64,000 nt of DNA from Streptomyces echinoruber (lineage in GTDB: Bacteria; Actinomycetota; Actinomycetes; Streptomycetales; Streptomycetaceae), in assembly GCF_014651135.1 (NCBI RefSeq), contig NZ_BMWH01000018.1, positions 1 to 64,000 on the forward strand. The letters run 5' to 3'. The notes beneath the pieces were generated by a model. It made no database searches and was not told the origin of the DNA. It saw nothing but the letters and a program-made list of their open reading frames with translations. Shown in pieces: positions 18,987 to 28,248 of this stretch (position 1 is the stretch's first letter; every line of letters starts with the position of its first letter). The position numbers were made by a program, and so were the translations under genes.

Positions 18987-19196
18987 CGAGGTACGGGCCC
19001 CGGTTCGGTGGACTGCGGTTGGACGCCCGTGGCTCGTGGGGGCCGCGGGACGTCTCGGACGAGCGACCACACTATCGGCTGGCCACGACGGCGGCCCGCC
19101 GCCTGTGGACAACCCCGGGCGACGGGCTGTTGGTGAACGCCGTGCGGGTGAGCGCCGTACTGAAGGCCGATGAGAAACGAAGAGCCGGACGGCGGT

Positions 19197-19460
19197 TCAG
19201 ACGGCGGCCTTCTTCAGGCGACGGCGCTCCCGCTCGGACAGGCCGCCCCAGATGCCGAAGCGCTCGTCGTTGGCGAGGGCGTACTCCAGGCACTCGGAGC
19301 GCACCTCGCAGGCGAGGCAGACCTTCTTGGCCTCGCGGGTCGAGCCGCCCTTCTCCGGGAAGAAGGACTCCGGGTCGGTCTGGGCGCACAGCGCGCGCTC
19401 CTGCCAGCCGAGTTCCTCGTCCGCGTCGTCGACCAGCAGTTGCTGCAGCAGCTCGGTCAT
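19197..19460 (-). CDS. whiB: sporulation regulator WhiB
   Basis: An 87-residue WhiB-like [4Fe-4S] protein. Cluster ligands are Cys25, Cys48, Cys51 and Cys57 (C-x22-C-x2-C-x5-C); the GIWGG turn is at 69-73 and the basic C-terminus ends SERERRRLKKAAV. The near-verbatim agreement with S. coelicolor WhiB as I remember it (start MTEL.QQLLVDDADEELGWQ), including length, makes this the founding whiB, not another wbl paralogue. In Streptomyces it acts with WhiA to trigger sporulation septation. The ATG has GAGGGGC 4-5 nt upstream. A strong promoter (19535-19564) lies about 75 nt upstream. The whiB2 gene of mycobacteria has the same position. Confidence 0.97.
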   Translation of the reverse strand: MTELLQQLLVDDADEELGWQERALCAQTDPESFFPEKGGSTREAKKVCLACEVRSECLEYALANDERFGIWGGLSERERRRLKKAAV

Positions 19461-20159
19461 GTGCGCCCCTCGTCTGTCTTTCCGCGTCCCCGTGATGCAG
19501 CCGTTACCGATACCGGCTGAACGACACGAGTGAAATTACAAGTGTGGTGCTCCGGGCGAGTCAAGCCGAGATCTGCTATTGGGCCCCTTATTCACTCTGC
19601 GGAACCAAGGCCATGCGGAAAGTGTGCTAATCGGCATAAACCCTGACACGCAGACGAGGCCCGGGAGGGAGTCCGCCCCCGCGCAGCGCCTGCGCCGAGC
19701 CTGCACCGAGGAGGACGCCCCGGACTTCGATCCCGTTCCGACCCGCAGGCCGAAGCGAACCGGATCACAGTCGGATCACGGGATCGCAACGACGCTTGCG
19801 TACCCGGTTGAGCCCCCGTGTGTCCCGGTCGAGGCGAGAACAAACCTTTCAGCCGGCAGATGAACCGGATGAGGTGAACCACATCCCACATACCGGGCGC
19901 CAAGTTGACAGAGAGGGTGTGAACCGATTGCCTTGTGGGCATGCTCGCGAACTCGGCACTCACCCCGACCCGCACCGCCGGGTCCCTCGGTGCCGCCCGC
20001 GCTCGCTGTAGCTGTCGCTGTTCCGGCTGTTGAGCCCCACCCCGCTCCGGCCGACCCTTCCGCCCTTCTGAGCCTCATCCGGGCATCCCTCAGGGCACCC
20101 GCACACCCTCTGCCTTCTTCATCCGCCTCCCCGACGTCTCCGCCGAGGAACCACCCCCC
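19461..20159. other. whiB / cysteine dioxygenase intergenic region
   Basis: 700 bp without a credible gene, less GC-rich than the surroundings. It holds the whiB promoter, a perfect TTGACA at 19905-19910 on the plus strand (no clear -10 at the right distance), and a GAGGAA ribosome site at 20145-20150 for the dioxygenase. Regulatory input into whiB (BldD, WhiA) is known in S. coelicolor, but I could not place their sites with confidence. Confidence 0.5.
19535..19564 (-). promoter_or_regulatory. whiB promoter
   Basis: On the minus strand TTGACT (rc of 19559-19564) and TGTAAT (rc of 19535-19540) are 18 bp apart in an AT-rich patch about 75 bp before the whiB ATG. The S. coelicolor gene is known to have a vegetative and a developmental promoter; this looks like a vegetative (HrdB-type) one. 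Confidence 0.65.
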
Positions 20160-20669
20160 ATGAACAGCGACAGCGACCTCCAGATCGCCGGCGACATCCT
20201 CGAAGTCCCCCACCTGCTGCAGAAGCCGCGCCCGCACCCGGCCACCGTCGCCGAGTTCGTCGGGCTGGCCCGCTCCCTCGCCGCCGACCGCGCCCAGTGG
20301 GCCCGCCTGGTGCGCTACGACGCCACCACCCGCTGGTACCACCGGCTGCGCACCGGCCCCGGCTACGAGGTGTGGCTGCTGTCCTGGCTGCCCGGCCAGG
20401 GCACCGGGCTGCACGACCACGGCCGCTCCTCCGGCGTCCTGACGGTGCTCGAGGGCACCCTCACCGAGCGGACCGGGCGGGGCACGCGCGCGCTGCGCGC
20501 GGGAGCGCAGCGCGTCTTCGCCCCCGGGTACGTCCACGAGGTCGTCAACGACACGCTGGAGCCCGCCGTCAGCCTGCACGTGTACTTCCCCGGCCTGACC
20601 GAGATGCCGATGCACGACGGACACACGGCGCACACGGCGCACGCGGCCCACTGCGCGACCGCCACCTGA
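20160..20669 (+). CDS. cysteine dioxygenase family protein
   Basis: A 169-residue cupin enzyme that oxidises L-cysteine to cysteine sulfinate with a non-haem iron. The 3-His iron site is visible as HDHG (about residues 85-88, in GTGLHDHGRSSGVL) and the later YVHEVVND histidine, and the C-terminal strand is VSLHVYFPGL. The length is short, as in bacterial members. The tail has a HTAHTAHAAH low-complexity stretch. The ATG is preceded by GAGGAA about 9 nt upstream. It lies 56 bp before fbiA; the two could share a transcript, though no functional link is obvious. Thiol specificity (cysteine or another thiol) cannot be settled from sequence. Confidence 0.88.
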   Translation: MNSDSDLQIAGDILEVPHLLQKPRPHPATVAEFVGLARSLAADRAQWARLVRYDATTRWYHRLRTGPGYEVWLLSWLPGQGTGLHDHGRSSGVLTVLEGTLTERTGRGTRALRAGAQRVFAPGYVHEVVNDTLEPAVSLHVYFPGLTEMPMHDGHTAHTAHAAHCATAT

Positions 20670-20725
20670 CGAACGCCCGCCGGATCCCGCGCCGCGCTGT
20701 CGGTCCCGCCTGCAAGACTTGCTCC

Positions 20726-21685
20726 ATGCGGATTGTGGTTCTGGCAGGCGGCATCGGTGGTGCCCGCTTCCTGCGCGGCCTGAAGCGGGCGGCACCGGAC
20801 GCGGACGTCACGGTCATCGGCAACACCGGCGACGACATCCACCTCTTCGGGCTGAAGGTCTGCCCGGACCTCGACACGGTGATGTACACCCTCGGCGGCG
20901 GCATCAACGAGGAGCAGGGCTGGGGTCGGGCCGACGAGACCTTCCACGTCAAGGAGGAGCTGACCGCGTACGGCGCCGGGCCGTCGTGGTTCGGGCTGGG
21001 CGACCGGGACTTCGCCACGCACATCGTGCGCACCCAGATGATCCAGGCCGGCTACCCGCTGAGCGCGGTCACCGAGGCGCTGTGCGACCGGTGGAAGCCG
21101 GGCGTGCGGCTCATCCCGATGACCGACGACCGGGTCGAGACGCACGTGGCCGTCACCCTCGACGGAGAGCGCAAGGCGATCCACTTCCAGGAGTACTGGG
21201 TGCGGCTGCGCGCCTCCGTGCCCGCCGAGGCGATCGTGCCGGTCGGCGCGGAGCAGGCCAAGCCCGCGCCGGGCGTCCTGGAGGCCATCGCCGAGGCGGA
21301 CGTCGTGCTCTTCCCGCCGTCCAACCCGGTCGTCTCCATCGGCACCATCCTCGCCGTGCCCGGCATCCGGGAGGCCATCGCGGACGCCGACGTGCCGGTC
21401 GTGGGCCTGTCCCCCATCGTCGGGGGCGCGCCGGTGCGCGGCATGGCGGACAAGGTGCTCGCCGCGGTCGGCGTGGAGGCCACCGCCGCCGCGGTGGCCG
21501 AGCACTACGGTTCGGGGCTGCTGGACGGCTGGCTCGTCGACACCGTCGACGCCGACGCGGTCGAGCGGGTCGAGGCCGCGGGCATCCGCTGCCGGGCGGT
21601 GCCGTTGATGATGACCGACGCCGAGGCGGCCGCGGCCATGGCGCGGGAGGCGCTGGCGCTGGCCGAGGAGGTGCGCGAGGCGTGA
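20726..21685 (+). CDS. fbiA: 2-phospho-L-lactate/PEP transferase FbiA (CofD)
   Basis: A 319-residue enzyme of coenzyme F420 synthesis that joins a phospholactyl or enolpyruvyl group from its guanylylated donor to the deazaflavin Fo. Features: the Rossmann-like start MRIVVLAGGIGGARFL, GNTGDDIHLFGL, CPDLDTVMYTLGG and LFPPSNPVVSIGTIL with the downstream SPIVGGAPVRGMADK. There is no evident ribosome site before the ATG; AAGACT ends 6 nt upstream and could be a -10 of a leaderless transcript. It overlaps fbiB by 4 bp (GTGA), so the pair is translationally coupled. Together they complete F420 from Fo. Confidence 0.95.
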   Translation: MRIVVLAGGIGGARFLRGLKRAAPDADVTVIGNTGDDIHLFGLKVCPDLDTVMYTLGGGINEEQGWGRADETFHVKEELTAYGAGPSWFGLGDRDFATHIVRTQMIQAGYPLSAVTEALCDRWKPGVRLIPMTDDRVETHVAVTLDGERKAIHFQEYWVRLRASVPAEAIVPVGAEQAKPAPGVLEAIAEADVVLFPPSNPVVSIGTILAVPGIREAIADADVPVVGLSPIVGGAPVRGMADKVLAAVGVEATAAAVAEHYGSGLLDGWLVDTVDADAVERVEAAGIRCRAVPLMMTDAEAAAAMAREALALAEEVREA

Positions 21686-23022
21686 GCGGGACGGCTCCGC
21701 AGTACCGGGAGGAGTACCGGGAGGAGCACCGGGAGTACCGGGTCTGGGCGGTGGCCGGGCTGCCGGAGGTGCAGCCGGGTGACGACCTCGCCAAGCTGAT
21801 CGCCGCGGCCGAGCCCGGCCTCGCCGACGGGGACGTCCTCCTCGTCACCTCCAAGATCGTCTCCAAGGCGGAGGGCCGGATCGTCGCGGCGGCCGACCGG
21901 GAGGCCGCGATCGACGCCGAGACCGTCCGGGTGGTGGCCCGGCGCGGGCCGCTGCGGATCGTGGAGAACCGGCAGGGCCTGGTCATGGCGGCCGCCGGCG
22001 TCGACGCCTCCAACACGCCCGCCGGCACCGTCCTGCTCCTCCCCGAGGACCCCGACGCCTCCGCGCGGACCCTGCGCGAGGGGCTGCGCGAGGCCCTCGG
22101 CGTCGACGTCGGCGTCCTCGTCACCGACACCTTCGGGCGCCCCTGGCGCGCGGGGCTCACGGACGTCGCGATCGGCGCGGCCGGGGTGCGCGTCCTGGAC
22201 GACCTGCGCGGCGGCACCGACGCGCACGGCAACCCGCTCAGCGCCACCGTCGTCGCCACCGCCGACGAACTCGCCGCCGCCGGCGACCTCGTCAAGGGCA
22301 AGGCCGCCGGGCTGCCCGTCGCCGTGGTGCGCGGCCTGCGCCACCTCGTGGCCGAGGACGACGGCCCGGGGGCGCGGGCCATGGTGCGCGAGGCGCGCGA
22401 CGACATGTTCCGGCTCGGCACGTCGGAGGCCGTACGGCTGGCGGTCACCCAGCGGCGCACCGTGCGGGCCTTCACCGACGAGCCCGTCGACCCCGGTGCG
22501 GTGCGGCGGGCGGTCGCCGCGGCCGTCACCGCGCCCGCGCCGCACCACACGACGCCGTGGCGCTTCGTGCTGCTGGAGTCCCCCGAGTCGCGCACCCGGC
22601 TGCTCGACGCCATGCGCGACGCCTGGATCGCCGACCTGCGGCGGGACGGCAAGAGCGAGGAGTCCATCGCCCGGCGCGTCCGCCGCGGCGACGTCCTGCG
22701 CAACGCGCCCTACCTGGTGGTGCCCTGCCTCGTCATGGACGGCGCCCACCACTACGGCGACACGCGGCGCGACGGCGCCGAGCGGGAGATGTTCGTCGTC
22801 GCCGCCGGAGCGGGCGTGCAGAACTTCCTGGTCGCGCTCGCCGGGGAGCGGCTGGGCTCGGCGTGGGTGTCGTCGACGATGTTCTGCCGGGACGTGGTGC
22901 GCGAGGTCCTCGGCCTGCCCGCCGACTGGGACCCGATGGGTGCGGTCGCGGTCGGTCATCCGGCCGGGGAGCCCCGGCCACGGCCGGAGCGGGACGCGGG
23001 GGCGTTCATCGAGGTGCGGTGA
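21682..23022 (+). CDS. fbiB: bifunctional F420:gamma-glutamyl ligase / FMN reductase FbiB
   Basis: A 446-residue fusion, as usual in actinobacteria. The first half is the CofE-type glutamate ligase (LLVTSKIVSKAEGR, VLVTDTFGRPWRAGLTDVAIG, ATADELAAAGDLVKGKA). The second half, from about residue 240, is a nitroreductase-type FMN domain (TQRRTVRAFTDEPV, HHTTPWRFVLL, GVQNFLVALAGERLGSAWV) that reduces dehydro-F420-0. The GTG start overlaps the fbiA stop. The N-terminus carries a short EEYREEHREYR repeat from a local duplication. It extends F420 with glutamates. A 25-bp tandem repeat lies just after the gene. Confidence 0.95.
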   Translation: MSGTAPQYREEYREEHREYRVWAVAGLPEVQPGDDLAKLIAAAEPGLADGDVLLVTSKIVSKAEGRIVAAADREAAIDAETVRVVARRGPLRIVENRQGLVMAAAGVDASNTPAGTVLLLPEDPDASARTLREGLREALGVDVGVLVTDTFGRPWRAGLTDVAIGAAGVRVLDDLRGGTDAHGNPLSATVVATADELAAAGDLVKGKAAGLPVAVVRGLRHLVAEDDGPGARAMVREARDDMFRLGTSEAVRLAVTQRRTVRAFTDEPVDPGAVRRAVAAAVTAPAPHHTTPWRFVLLESPESRTRLLDAMRDAWIADLRRDGKSEESIARRVRRGDVLRNAPYLVVPCLVMDGAHHYGDTRRDGAEREMFVVAAGAGVQNFLVALAGERLGSAWVSSTMFCRDVVREVLGLPADWDPMGAVAVGHPAGEPRPRPERDAGAFIEVR

Positions 23023-23081
23023 AACGGCCCCCGGCCCGGCACCGGGGGGCGCGGCCGGAGACGTGTACGGAGCCGCGGCCG

Positions 23082-23156
23082 GGACCGTCGTACGAGGGCG
23101 CGGCCCGGACCGTCGTACGAGGGCGCGGCCCGGACCGTCGTACGAGGGCGCGGCCG
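23082..23156. repeat. 25-bp tandem repeat, three units
   Basis: The unit starting ggaccgtcgtacgagggcgc occurs three times with a 25-bp period (23082, 23107, 23132), nearly exact. Each contains the 8-bp palindrome TCGTACGA. It fills the 268-bp gap between fbiB and the DNA glycosylase; a further GACGACCGGACGA duplication lies at about 23219-23240. No terminator-type hairpin is obvious other than within the units. Confidence 0.8.
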
Positions 23157-23290
23157 GAGCCGTCGCGTGACCGCGTAGTCTCGTACGGCCGCCCCCGGTC
23201 CGGTCCCGGATCCCGGACGAGACGACCGGACGAGACGACCGGACGGGCCGGCAGGACGTACGTCTCCGGCGACTTCGAGGACACCGTCTC

Positions 23291-24283
23291 GTGGCAGGGC
23301 GTTTCGCACCCCGGCCCGCGCGTACGGCGGTACGCGGCGGGTACGCCGGCGTGCCCGCGCAGGTGCGCTCGGGCGGACGGGTGCGCGTCTGGGCGCCCAA
23401 CGGGCCGCTCGACCTCGGGCTGGTGCTCGCCCCGCTGCGGCGCGGGCCCGCCGACCCGACGTTCCGGGCGCTGCCGGACGGTTCCGTGTGGCGGGCCAGC
23501 CTGACGCCGTGCGGGCCGGGAACGCTGCGGGTGCAGCGGTACGACGGCGGGCGGGTGCGCGGCGAGGCGTGGGGGCCGGGGGCCGAGTGGCTGCTGGAGC
23601 ACCTGCCCGAGCTGTGCGGGGCCGCCGACGATCCGTCCGCGTTCACGCCGCGGCACAAGCTGCTGGCGCTGGTGTGGCGGCGGCGGCCGGGGCTGCGGCT
23701 GACCCGGACCGGGCTGGTGCTGGAGTCGCTGATCCCGTCGATCCTGGAGCAGAAGGTGACCACCGCCGAGGCGTACGCGGCGTGGCGGACGCTGGTGCGG
23801 AGGTTCGGGGAGCCGGCGCCGGGGCCCGTGCCCGGGCGGATGCACGTCATGCCCGCGCCGCGGACGTGGGCGCTGATCCCGTCGTGGGAGTGGCACCGGG
23901 CCGGGGTCGACGACAAGCGGGCGTCGACCGTGCTGCGGGCCGTGCGGGTCGCCGCACGGCTGGAGGAGGCGGTGGGGCTGGCGCCGGAGGCCGCGCGGGC
24001 GCGGCTGGAGGTCGTGCCGGGCATCGGGCCGTGGACGTCCGCGGAGGTGGTGCAGCGCAGCCACGGGGCCCCGGACGCGGTGACCGTGGGGGACCTGCAT
24101 CTGCCGGGGATCGTGGGGTGGGCGCTGGCCGGGAACCGGGACGCCGACGACTCCGTCATGCTGCGGCTGCTCGAACCGTACGCCGGGCAGCGGCACCGGG
24201 CGGCGCGGCTGATCCTGCTCAGCGGCAGGGTGCCGCCGCGCCGCGCGCCGCGGAGAGCGCGCGGCGACATCGGGCGGTGGTGA
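23291..24283 (+). CDS. DNA-3-methyladenine glycosylase family protein
   Basis: A 330-residue HhH-GPD superfamily DNA glycosylase of the AlkA type, removing alkylated bases in repair. The core shows LVLESLIPSILEQKVTTAEA, the helix-hairpin-helix LEVVPGIGPWTSAEVVQ and, downstream, DAVTVGDLHLPGIVGWAL, where the aspartate of GDLHLP is the expected catalytic residue. There is no Fe-S cluster motif, as in AlkA. The N-terminal ~130 residues are a separate basic/beta region. GTG start with GAGGA 13 nt upstream. It is convergent with the nucleotidylyltransferase gene; the 109-bp junction contains an imperfect 23-bp duplication. Confidence 0.88.
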   Translation: MAGRFAPRPARTAVRGGYAGVPAQVRSGGRVRVWAPNGPLDLGLVLAPLRRGPADPTFRALPDGSVWRASLTPCGPGTLRVQRYDGGRVRGEAWGPGAEWLLEHLPELCGAADDPSAFTPRHKLLALVWRRRPGLRLTRTGLVLESLIPSILEQKVTTAEAYAAWRTLVRRFGEPAPGPVPGRMHVMPAPRTWALIPSWEWHRAGVDDKRASTVLRAVRVAARLEEAVGLAPEAARARLEVVPGIGPWTSAEVVQRSHGAPDAVTVGDLHLPGIVGWALAGNRDADDSVMLRLLEPYAGQRHRAARLILLSGRVPPRRAPRRARGDIGRW

Positions 24284-24392
24284 GGACGCCGGGACCGCGC
24301 GGATGGCCGTTCCGGGGGGCCGTCCCCACGGCCCGGCCACCGAGTCCCGGCGGTTCCGGGCACCGGGTCCCGCCGACTCCGGCCGCCGGGCT

Positions 24393-25475
24393 CTACTGGT
24401 CCGAGGAGAACCGCACCGCCCCCGCCGGAATCCTCGCGTCGCACCACACCCGCACCCCGTCCCTCAGTTCGTTGTCGGGGCCGATCACCGCGCCGTCGCC
24501 GATGACCGTGCCGGTGAGGACGCTGCGCCGGCCGACGCGGGCGTCGGTGCCGATGAGGGAGTCGGTGATGACGGCGTGGGGTTCGATGACGGCGCCGGGG
24601 AGGATGGTGCTGCCGAAGACGCGGGCGCCCTCGGCGACGAAGGCGCCCTCGCCGACGACGGTGCCGCCGGTGAGCTTGGCGTCGGGGGCGACGGTGGCCG
24701 TGGGCAGGACGAGGCGGTCGCCGCAGCGGCCGGGAACCGCCGGGGAGGGGGCGCGGCCCAGCACCAGGTCGGCGGAGCCGCGGACGAAGGCGGCCGGGGT
24801 GCCCAGGTCCAGCCAGTAGGTCGAGTCGACCATGCCCTGCAGGTGGGCGCCCGCCGACAGCAGCTCCGGGAAGGTCTCGCGTTCCACCGAGACCGGACGG
24901 CCGGCCGGGATCGTGTCGATGACCGAGCGGCGGAAGACGTAGGCGCCCGCGTTGATCTGGTCGGTGACGATCTCCTCGGGGGTCTGGGGCTTCTCCAGGA
25001 AGGCCGTCACGCGGCCCGTCCCGTCCGTGGGGACCAGGCCGTACGCCCGCGGGTCGGCCACCTTCGTCAGGTGCAGGGAGACGTCCGCGCCACTGGAGCG
25101 GTGGGTGCGCACGAGGGCCCGGATGTCGAGCCCGGTGAGGATGTCGCCGTTGAAGACGAGGACCGGGTCGTCGGGGGCGGAGTGCAGACGGGCGGCGGCG
25201 TTGCGGATGGCGCCGCCGGTGCCCAGGGGCTCCTCCTCGGTGACGTACTCCAGATGCAGGCCGAGGGAGGAACCGTCGCCGAAGTACGGCTCGAACACCT
25301 CGGCCAGGTAGGACGTGGCGAGCACGATGTGCTCGACGCCCGCCGCTTTGGCCCGCGCCAGCTGGTGCGTCAGGAATGGCACCCCGGCCGCCCGCACCAT
25401 CGGCTTGGGCGTGCGCACGGTGAGCGGGCGCAGCCGCGTGCCCTTGCCGCCGACCAGGAGGATCGCTTCTGTCAC
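24393..25475 (-). CDS. sugar-1-phosphate nucleotidylyltransferase (ManC-like)
   Basis: A 360-residue enzyme. The N-terminal nucleotidylyltransferase fold has LLVGGKGTRLRPLT with KPMV (the activating loop), then EEEPLGTGGAI, VFNGDIL (metal-binding Asp) and FLEKP. The C-terminal third is a left-handed beta-helix of hexapeptide repeats (about residues 255-345). It probably makes GDP-mannose from mannose-1-phosphate, fitting manA and manB nearby and the equivalent mycobacterial gene. Streptomyces has several paralogues, so the sugar is not certain and no symbol is given. GTG start; AGGA lies about 16 nt upstream, which is long. Two TTGTATC copies at 25582-25602 lie in its promoter region. Confidence 0.88.
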   Translation of the reverse strand: MTEAILLVGGKGTRLRPLTVRTPKPMVRAAGVPFLTHQLARAKAAGVEHIVLATSYLAEVFEPYFGDGSSLGLHLEYVTEEEPLGTGGAIRNAAARLHSAPDDPVLVFNGDILTGLDIRALVRTHRSSGADVSLHLTKVADPRAYGLVPTDGTGRVTAFLEKPQTPEEIVTDQINAGAYVFRRSVIDTIPAGRPVSVERETFPELLSAGAHLQGMVDSTYWLDLGTPAAFVRGSADLVLGRAPSPAVPGRCGDRLVLPTATVAPDAKLTGGTVVGEGAFVAEGARVFGSTILPGAVIEPHAVITDSLIGTDARVGRRSVLTGTVIGDGAVIGPDNELRDGVRVWCDARIPAGAVRFSSDQ

Positions 25476-25691
25476 CTGTCGTCTCTGCTTCCTGCCGGGA
25501 CCGGCCGAACGTCCTTCGGCCGGCCAGTGTATGCAGACCCTTGTTTGCACACGTTCCGGACGCTGCGCGCCGCTTTTCGGTTGTATCAGTTGCTTGTATC
25601 GGTTGGTTGCATTGGTGGTACCGGCCCGGTTGCCCGATGACACCAGCCCGGTTGCCCGGTGGTACCGGCCCGGTTGACTCCGGTTCGCCCG

Positions 25692-27353
25692 TCAGCGGCC
25701 CTGGTAGCGCGCCGCCGCCGTGCGGACGGTGCCGAGTTTGCCGTAGAGCAGCCGTCCGGGACACTCCGTGGCGTATCCGTCGCGATGACCGGAAATCACG
25801 TTCAGCCGTACGCTCTTTCCTTTTCGGTACAGGTTGCCACCGCCGGACGTCAGATATGTCTTGCCGCGGGGATTCATCCCGTGCAGGCCGAGCTTCCACG
25901 CGGTCAGCCGGGCGATGGCCGTGACCGCCGCGGCCGGCGGCTTGACGGAGGCGAACGAGCCGATGACCGCGATCCCCGTGGTGTTGCTGTTGAACCCGAG
26001 GGTGTGGGCGCCCATGACCGGCTTCGCCACGCCGCCGGCCCGGCCCTCGTAGATGTTTCCGCACTTGTCGATCAGGAAGTTGTAGCCGATGTCCCGCCAC
26101 CCCATGCTCCGGACGTGGTAGCGGTAGATACTGCGGATGACCGACGGGGCTTGCGCGCAGGTGTAGTTGTTGCCCGAGGCGGTGTGGTGCACGAAGGCCG
26201 CCTTCACTTTCTTGGTGTAGACGAAGCCCTTCTCGCGCAGGGACTCGTCCGCGCCCCAGCCGCGGCGGGTGACGATGCGCGGCCGCGGGCCGATGTACGG
26301 CTGCGCGCGCTGCGCCGGCGTCAGTTCGTCGCCCCTGAGGGCCAGCAGCTCGCGCTCGGTCGCCTTCCGGCCGAGCGCGGGGATGACGGTGGCGCCGAGC
26401 GGGGCGAGGGCGGTGTTGGCGGCGGACGCGGCGACGGTCCCGGTGGTCATCGTGCCGGTGTGCGGGGCCTCCGGGCCGGCGGCGCTGTCGGTGGCGTCGG
26501 TGGCGGGTTCGTCGCCCGGGTCGACGAGTTCCAGGCTCAGCCCGGAGGGCAGGACGGCCGTGTCGTCGCCCCCGTCGCCGTCCTCCTCCCCCTCGTCTCC
26601 GTCGTCCCCGTCGCGCGCGAGCCGCCCCGCGGCGGCGGCCGCGGTGCCGTACGGCCGCTCCCCGTACCTCCCGGCGTCCGGCCACGGCGCCCGCCGCGCC
26701 GTCCCCCGCACCCCCTTCCCCGCCGTCTCCCCCGTCGTCTCCCCCGCCGTCTCCCCCGCCGCCTCTCCCACCGTCTCCGCGGCCCGCGCGTCCGCCTGCA
26801 CGCGCACCTCCACGCCGTCCGAGTCCCCGACCCACAGCGGGGCCGTGGCGCCGCGCACGCGGTGCGAGGCGCGTTCGGCGGTGCCGGGGTCGGCGGCGTG
26901 GTCGAAGCTGTGCGTCTCGACGTCCTGCCAGGCGGACCAGGCGCCGGTGGCGGTGGCGCGGGTGCGGACCCGGACGCGTCCGCGCAGTGCGCTGTCCGGG
27001 TCGTCCCAGACGACGCCGAGCAGGGAGAAGCGGTGGACGTTCCGGCGGTACAGGCCCGCCGCGGGGGCGGAGCCGGCCGCCCCCCGGCTGCGGGCGAGGG
27101 GCGTCAGGGGCAGGGACTGGGTGCTGCCGGGAACGACGGCCGCCTCGGCAGCCGCCGCGGGTCTCGCTACCGCCGCGGGTCTAGCGGCCGGGGCGGACCG
27201 GGCGGTCGCCGGGGCCGCGGGCAGGGCGAACGGGAGGGCGAGGGCCGCCGCGCAGGTGACGCCGAGCGAGGTGACGGCCCGGGCCGGGCCGACGGCCGGG
27301 GAGGACGAGGAAGCAAGGAATCCGCGCATGCCCCTCATCCTGGACATAGTCAT
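25692..27353 (-). CDS. secreted N-acetylmuramoyl-L-alanine amidase
   Basis: About 553 residues: signal peptide (hydrophobic stretch near residues 28-45 ending ALPAAPATA), a beta-rich middle part (YRRNVHRFSLLGVVW), an acidic linker with GDDGDEGEEDGDGGDD, then a PGRP/Amidase_2 domain in the last ~220 residues. Zinc ligands are visible in FVHHTASGN, ISGHRDGY and TECPGRLLY; DIGYNFLIDKCGNIYEGR is the conserved core. It cuts the stem peptide from MurNAc outside the cell. Four in-frame ATGs occur at 27353, 27347, 27338 and 27329; I list the longest, with GGACAGG 5 nt upstream, but 27329 (AGGA at 8 nt) is equally possible. The linker carries a GETAGETTGETAG repeat. Confidence 0.88.
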   Translation of the reverse strand: MTMSRMRGMRGFLASSSSPAVGPARAVTSLGVTCAAALALPFALPAAPATARSAPAARPAAVARPAAAAEAAVVPGSTQSLPLTPLARSRGAAGSAPAAGLYRRNVHRFSLLGVVWDDPDSALRGRVRVRTRATATGAWSAWQDVETHSFDHAADPGTAERASHRVRGATAPLWVGDSDGVEVRVQADARAAETVGEAAGETAGETTGETAGKGVRGTARRAPWPDAGRYGERPYGTAAAAAGRLARDGDDGDEGEEDGDGGDDTAVLPSGLSLELVDPGDEPATDATDSAAGPEAPHTGTMTTGTVAASAANTALAPLGATVIPALGRKATERELLALRGDELTPAQRAQPYIGPRPRIVTRRGWGADESLREKGFVYTKKVKAAFVHHTASGNNYTCAQAPSVIRSIYRYHVRSMGWRDIGYNFLIDKCGNIYEGRAGGVAKPVMGAHTLGFNSNTTGIAVIGSFASVKPPAAAVTAIARLTAWKLGLHGMNPRGKTYLTSGGGNLYRKGKSVRLNVISGHRDGYATECPGRLLYGKLGTVRTAAARYQGR

Positions 27354-27366
27354 ACAAACCTGTCCA
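27341..27366. promoter_or_regulatory. inverted repeat over amidase start
   Basis: TGGACA (27341-27346) and TGTCCA (27361-27366) form a 6-bp inverted repeat around the candidate start codons of the amidase gene, in the AT-rich spacer between it and the divergent TIGR03089 gene. It may be an operator, but short arms of this kind also occur by chance. Confidence 0.25.
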
Positions 27367-27467
27367 ACACGGAGTTGACGCCACGTCGGGTGACATTGCT
27401 CCGAACCGGTGGCGCGAAGAGCCGCCCGCGCTGCGTGCGCGGCCGTGCGCCGCGTACGCTTGCGTGA

Positions 27468-28223
27468 GTGAACGCCACCGACCGCACCCCCGCCGACCTG
27501 CTGCGTTCCGCGCTCGCCGCGGATCCGGGCCGCCCCCTGGTGACCTTCTACGACGACGCCACGGGCGAACGCGTCGAGTTGTCCGTGGCCACCTTCGCCA
27601 ATTGGGTGGCCAAGACCGCCAACCTCCTGCAGGGCGACCTCGCCGCCTCCCCCGGCGACCGGGTCGCGCTGCTGCTGCCCGCGCACTGGCAGACGGCGGT
27701 GTGGCTGCTGGCGTGCTCCTCCGTCGGCGCCGTCGCCGACGTGGCCGGCGACCCGGCCGCGGCCGACGTGGTGGTCAGCGGCCCCGACACGCTGGACGCG
27801 GCGCGCGCCTGCCGCGGCGAGCGCGTGGCCCTCGCCCTGCGACCGCTCGGCGGGCGCTTCCCGCAGCCGCCGGACGGCTTCGTCGACTACGCCGTCGAAG
27901 TCCCCGGCCAGGGCGACCTCTTCACGCCGTACGCCCCCGTCGACCCCGAGGAGCCCGCGCTGATCGTGGCCGGGGCGGAGTACACGGGCGCGGAGGTGGT
28001 GGAGCGGGCGCGCGGCGACGCGCCGGAGCTCGGCCTGACCGGTCCCGGCTCCCGCATCCTCTCCGCGCTCCCCTACGACACCTGGCACGGACTCAGCGCC
28101 GGCCTGTTCGCGCCGCTCGCCGTGGGCGGGTCGGTCGTGCTGTGCCGGCACCTGGAGCGGCTGGGGGAGGACGCGGTGGCCAAGCGGGTGGAGAGCGAAC
28201 GGGTCACGGCCACGGCGCGGTAG
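27468..28223 (+). CDS. TIGR03089-family protein (truncated AMP-ligase-like)
   Basis: A 251-residue actinobacterial protein resembling the N-terminal part of acyl-CoA synthetases: FYDDATGERVELSVATFANWV, GDRVALLLPAHWQTAVWLLACSSVGAVAD, and SALPYDTWHGLSAGLFAPLAVGGSVVLC. The AMP-binding P-loop and the C-terminal domain are lacking, so catalysis is doubtful. Its mycobacterial counterpart lies beside an LCP gene, as here. The GTG has no ribosome site; TACGCT (27455-27460) ends 7 nt before it, consistent with a leaderless transcript. Three imperfect 21-bp repeats follow the stop. Confidence 0.85.
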   Translation: MNATDRTPADLLRSALAADPGRPLVTFYDDATGERVELSVATFANWVAKTANLLQGDLAASPGDRVALLLPAHWQTAVWLLACSSVGAVADVAGDPAAADVVVSGPDTLDAARACRGERVALALRPLGGRFPQPPDGFVDYAVEVPGQGDLFTPYAPVDPEEPALIVAGAEYTGAEVVERARGDAPELGLTGPGSRILSALPYDTWHGLSAGLFAPLAVGGSVVLCRHLERLGEDAVAKRVESERVTATAR

Positions 28224-28248
28224 CGCTCCCGGGGGGCTGAGGGCTCGA

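Noticed and set aside
25579..25610. Direct TTGTATC repeats as an operator
   Set aside because: Two copies 13 bp apart in an AT-rich promoter region are suggestive, but there is no symmetry and no adjacent regulator.
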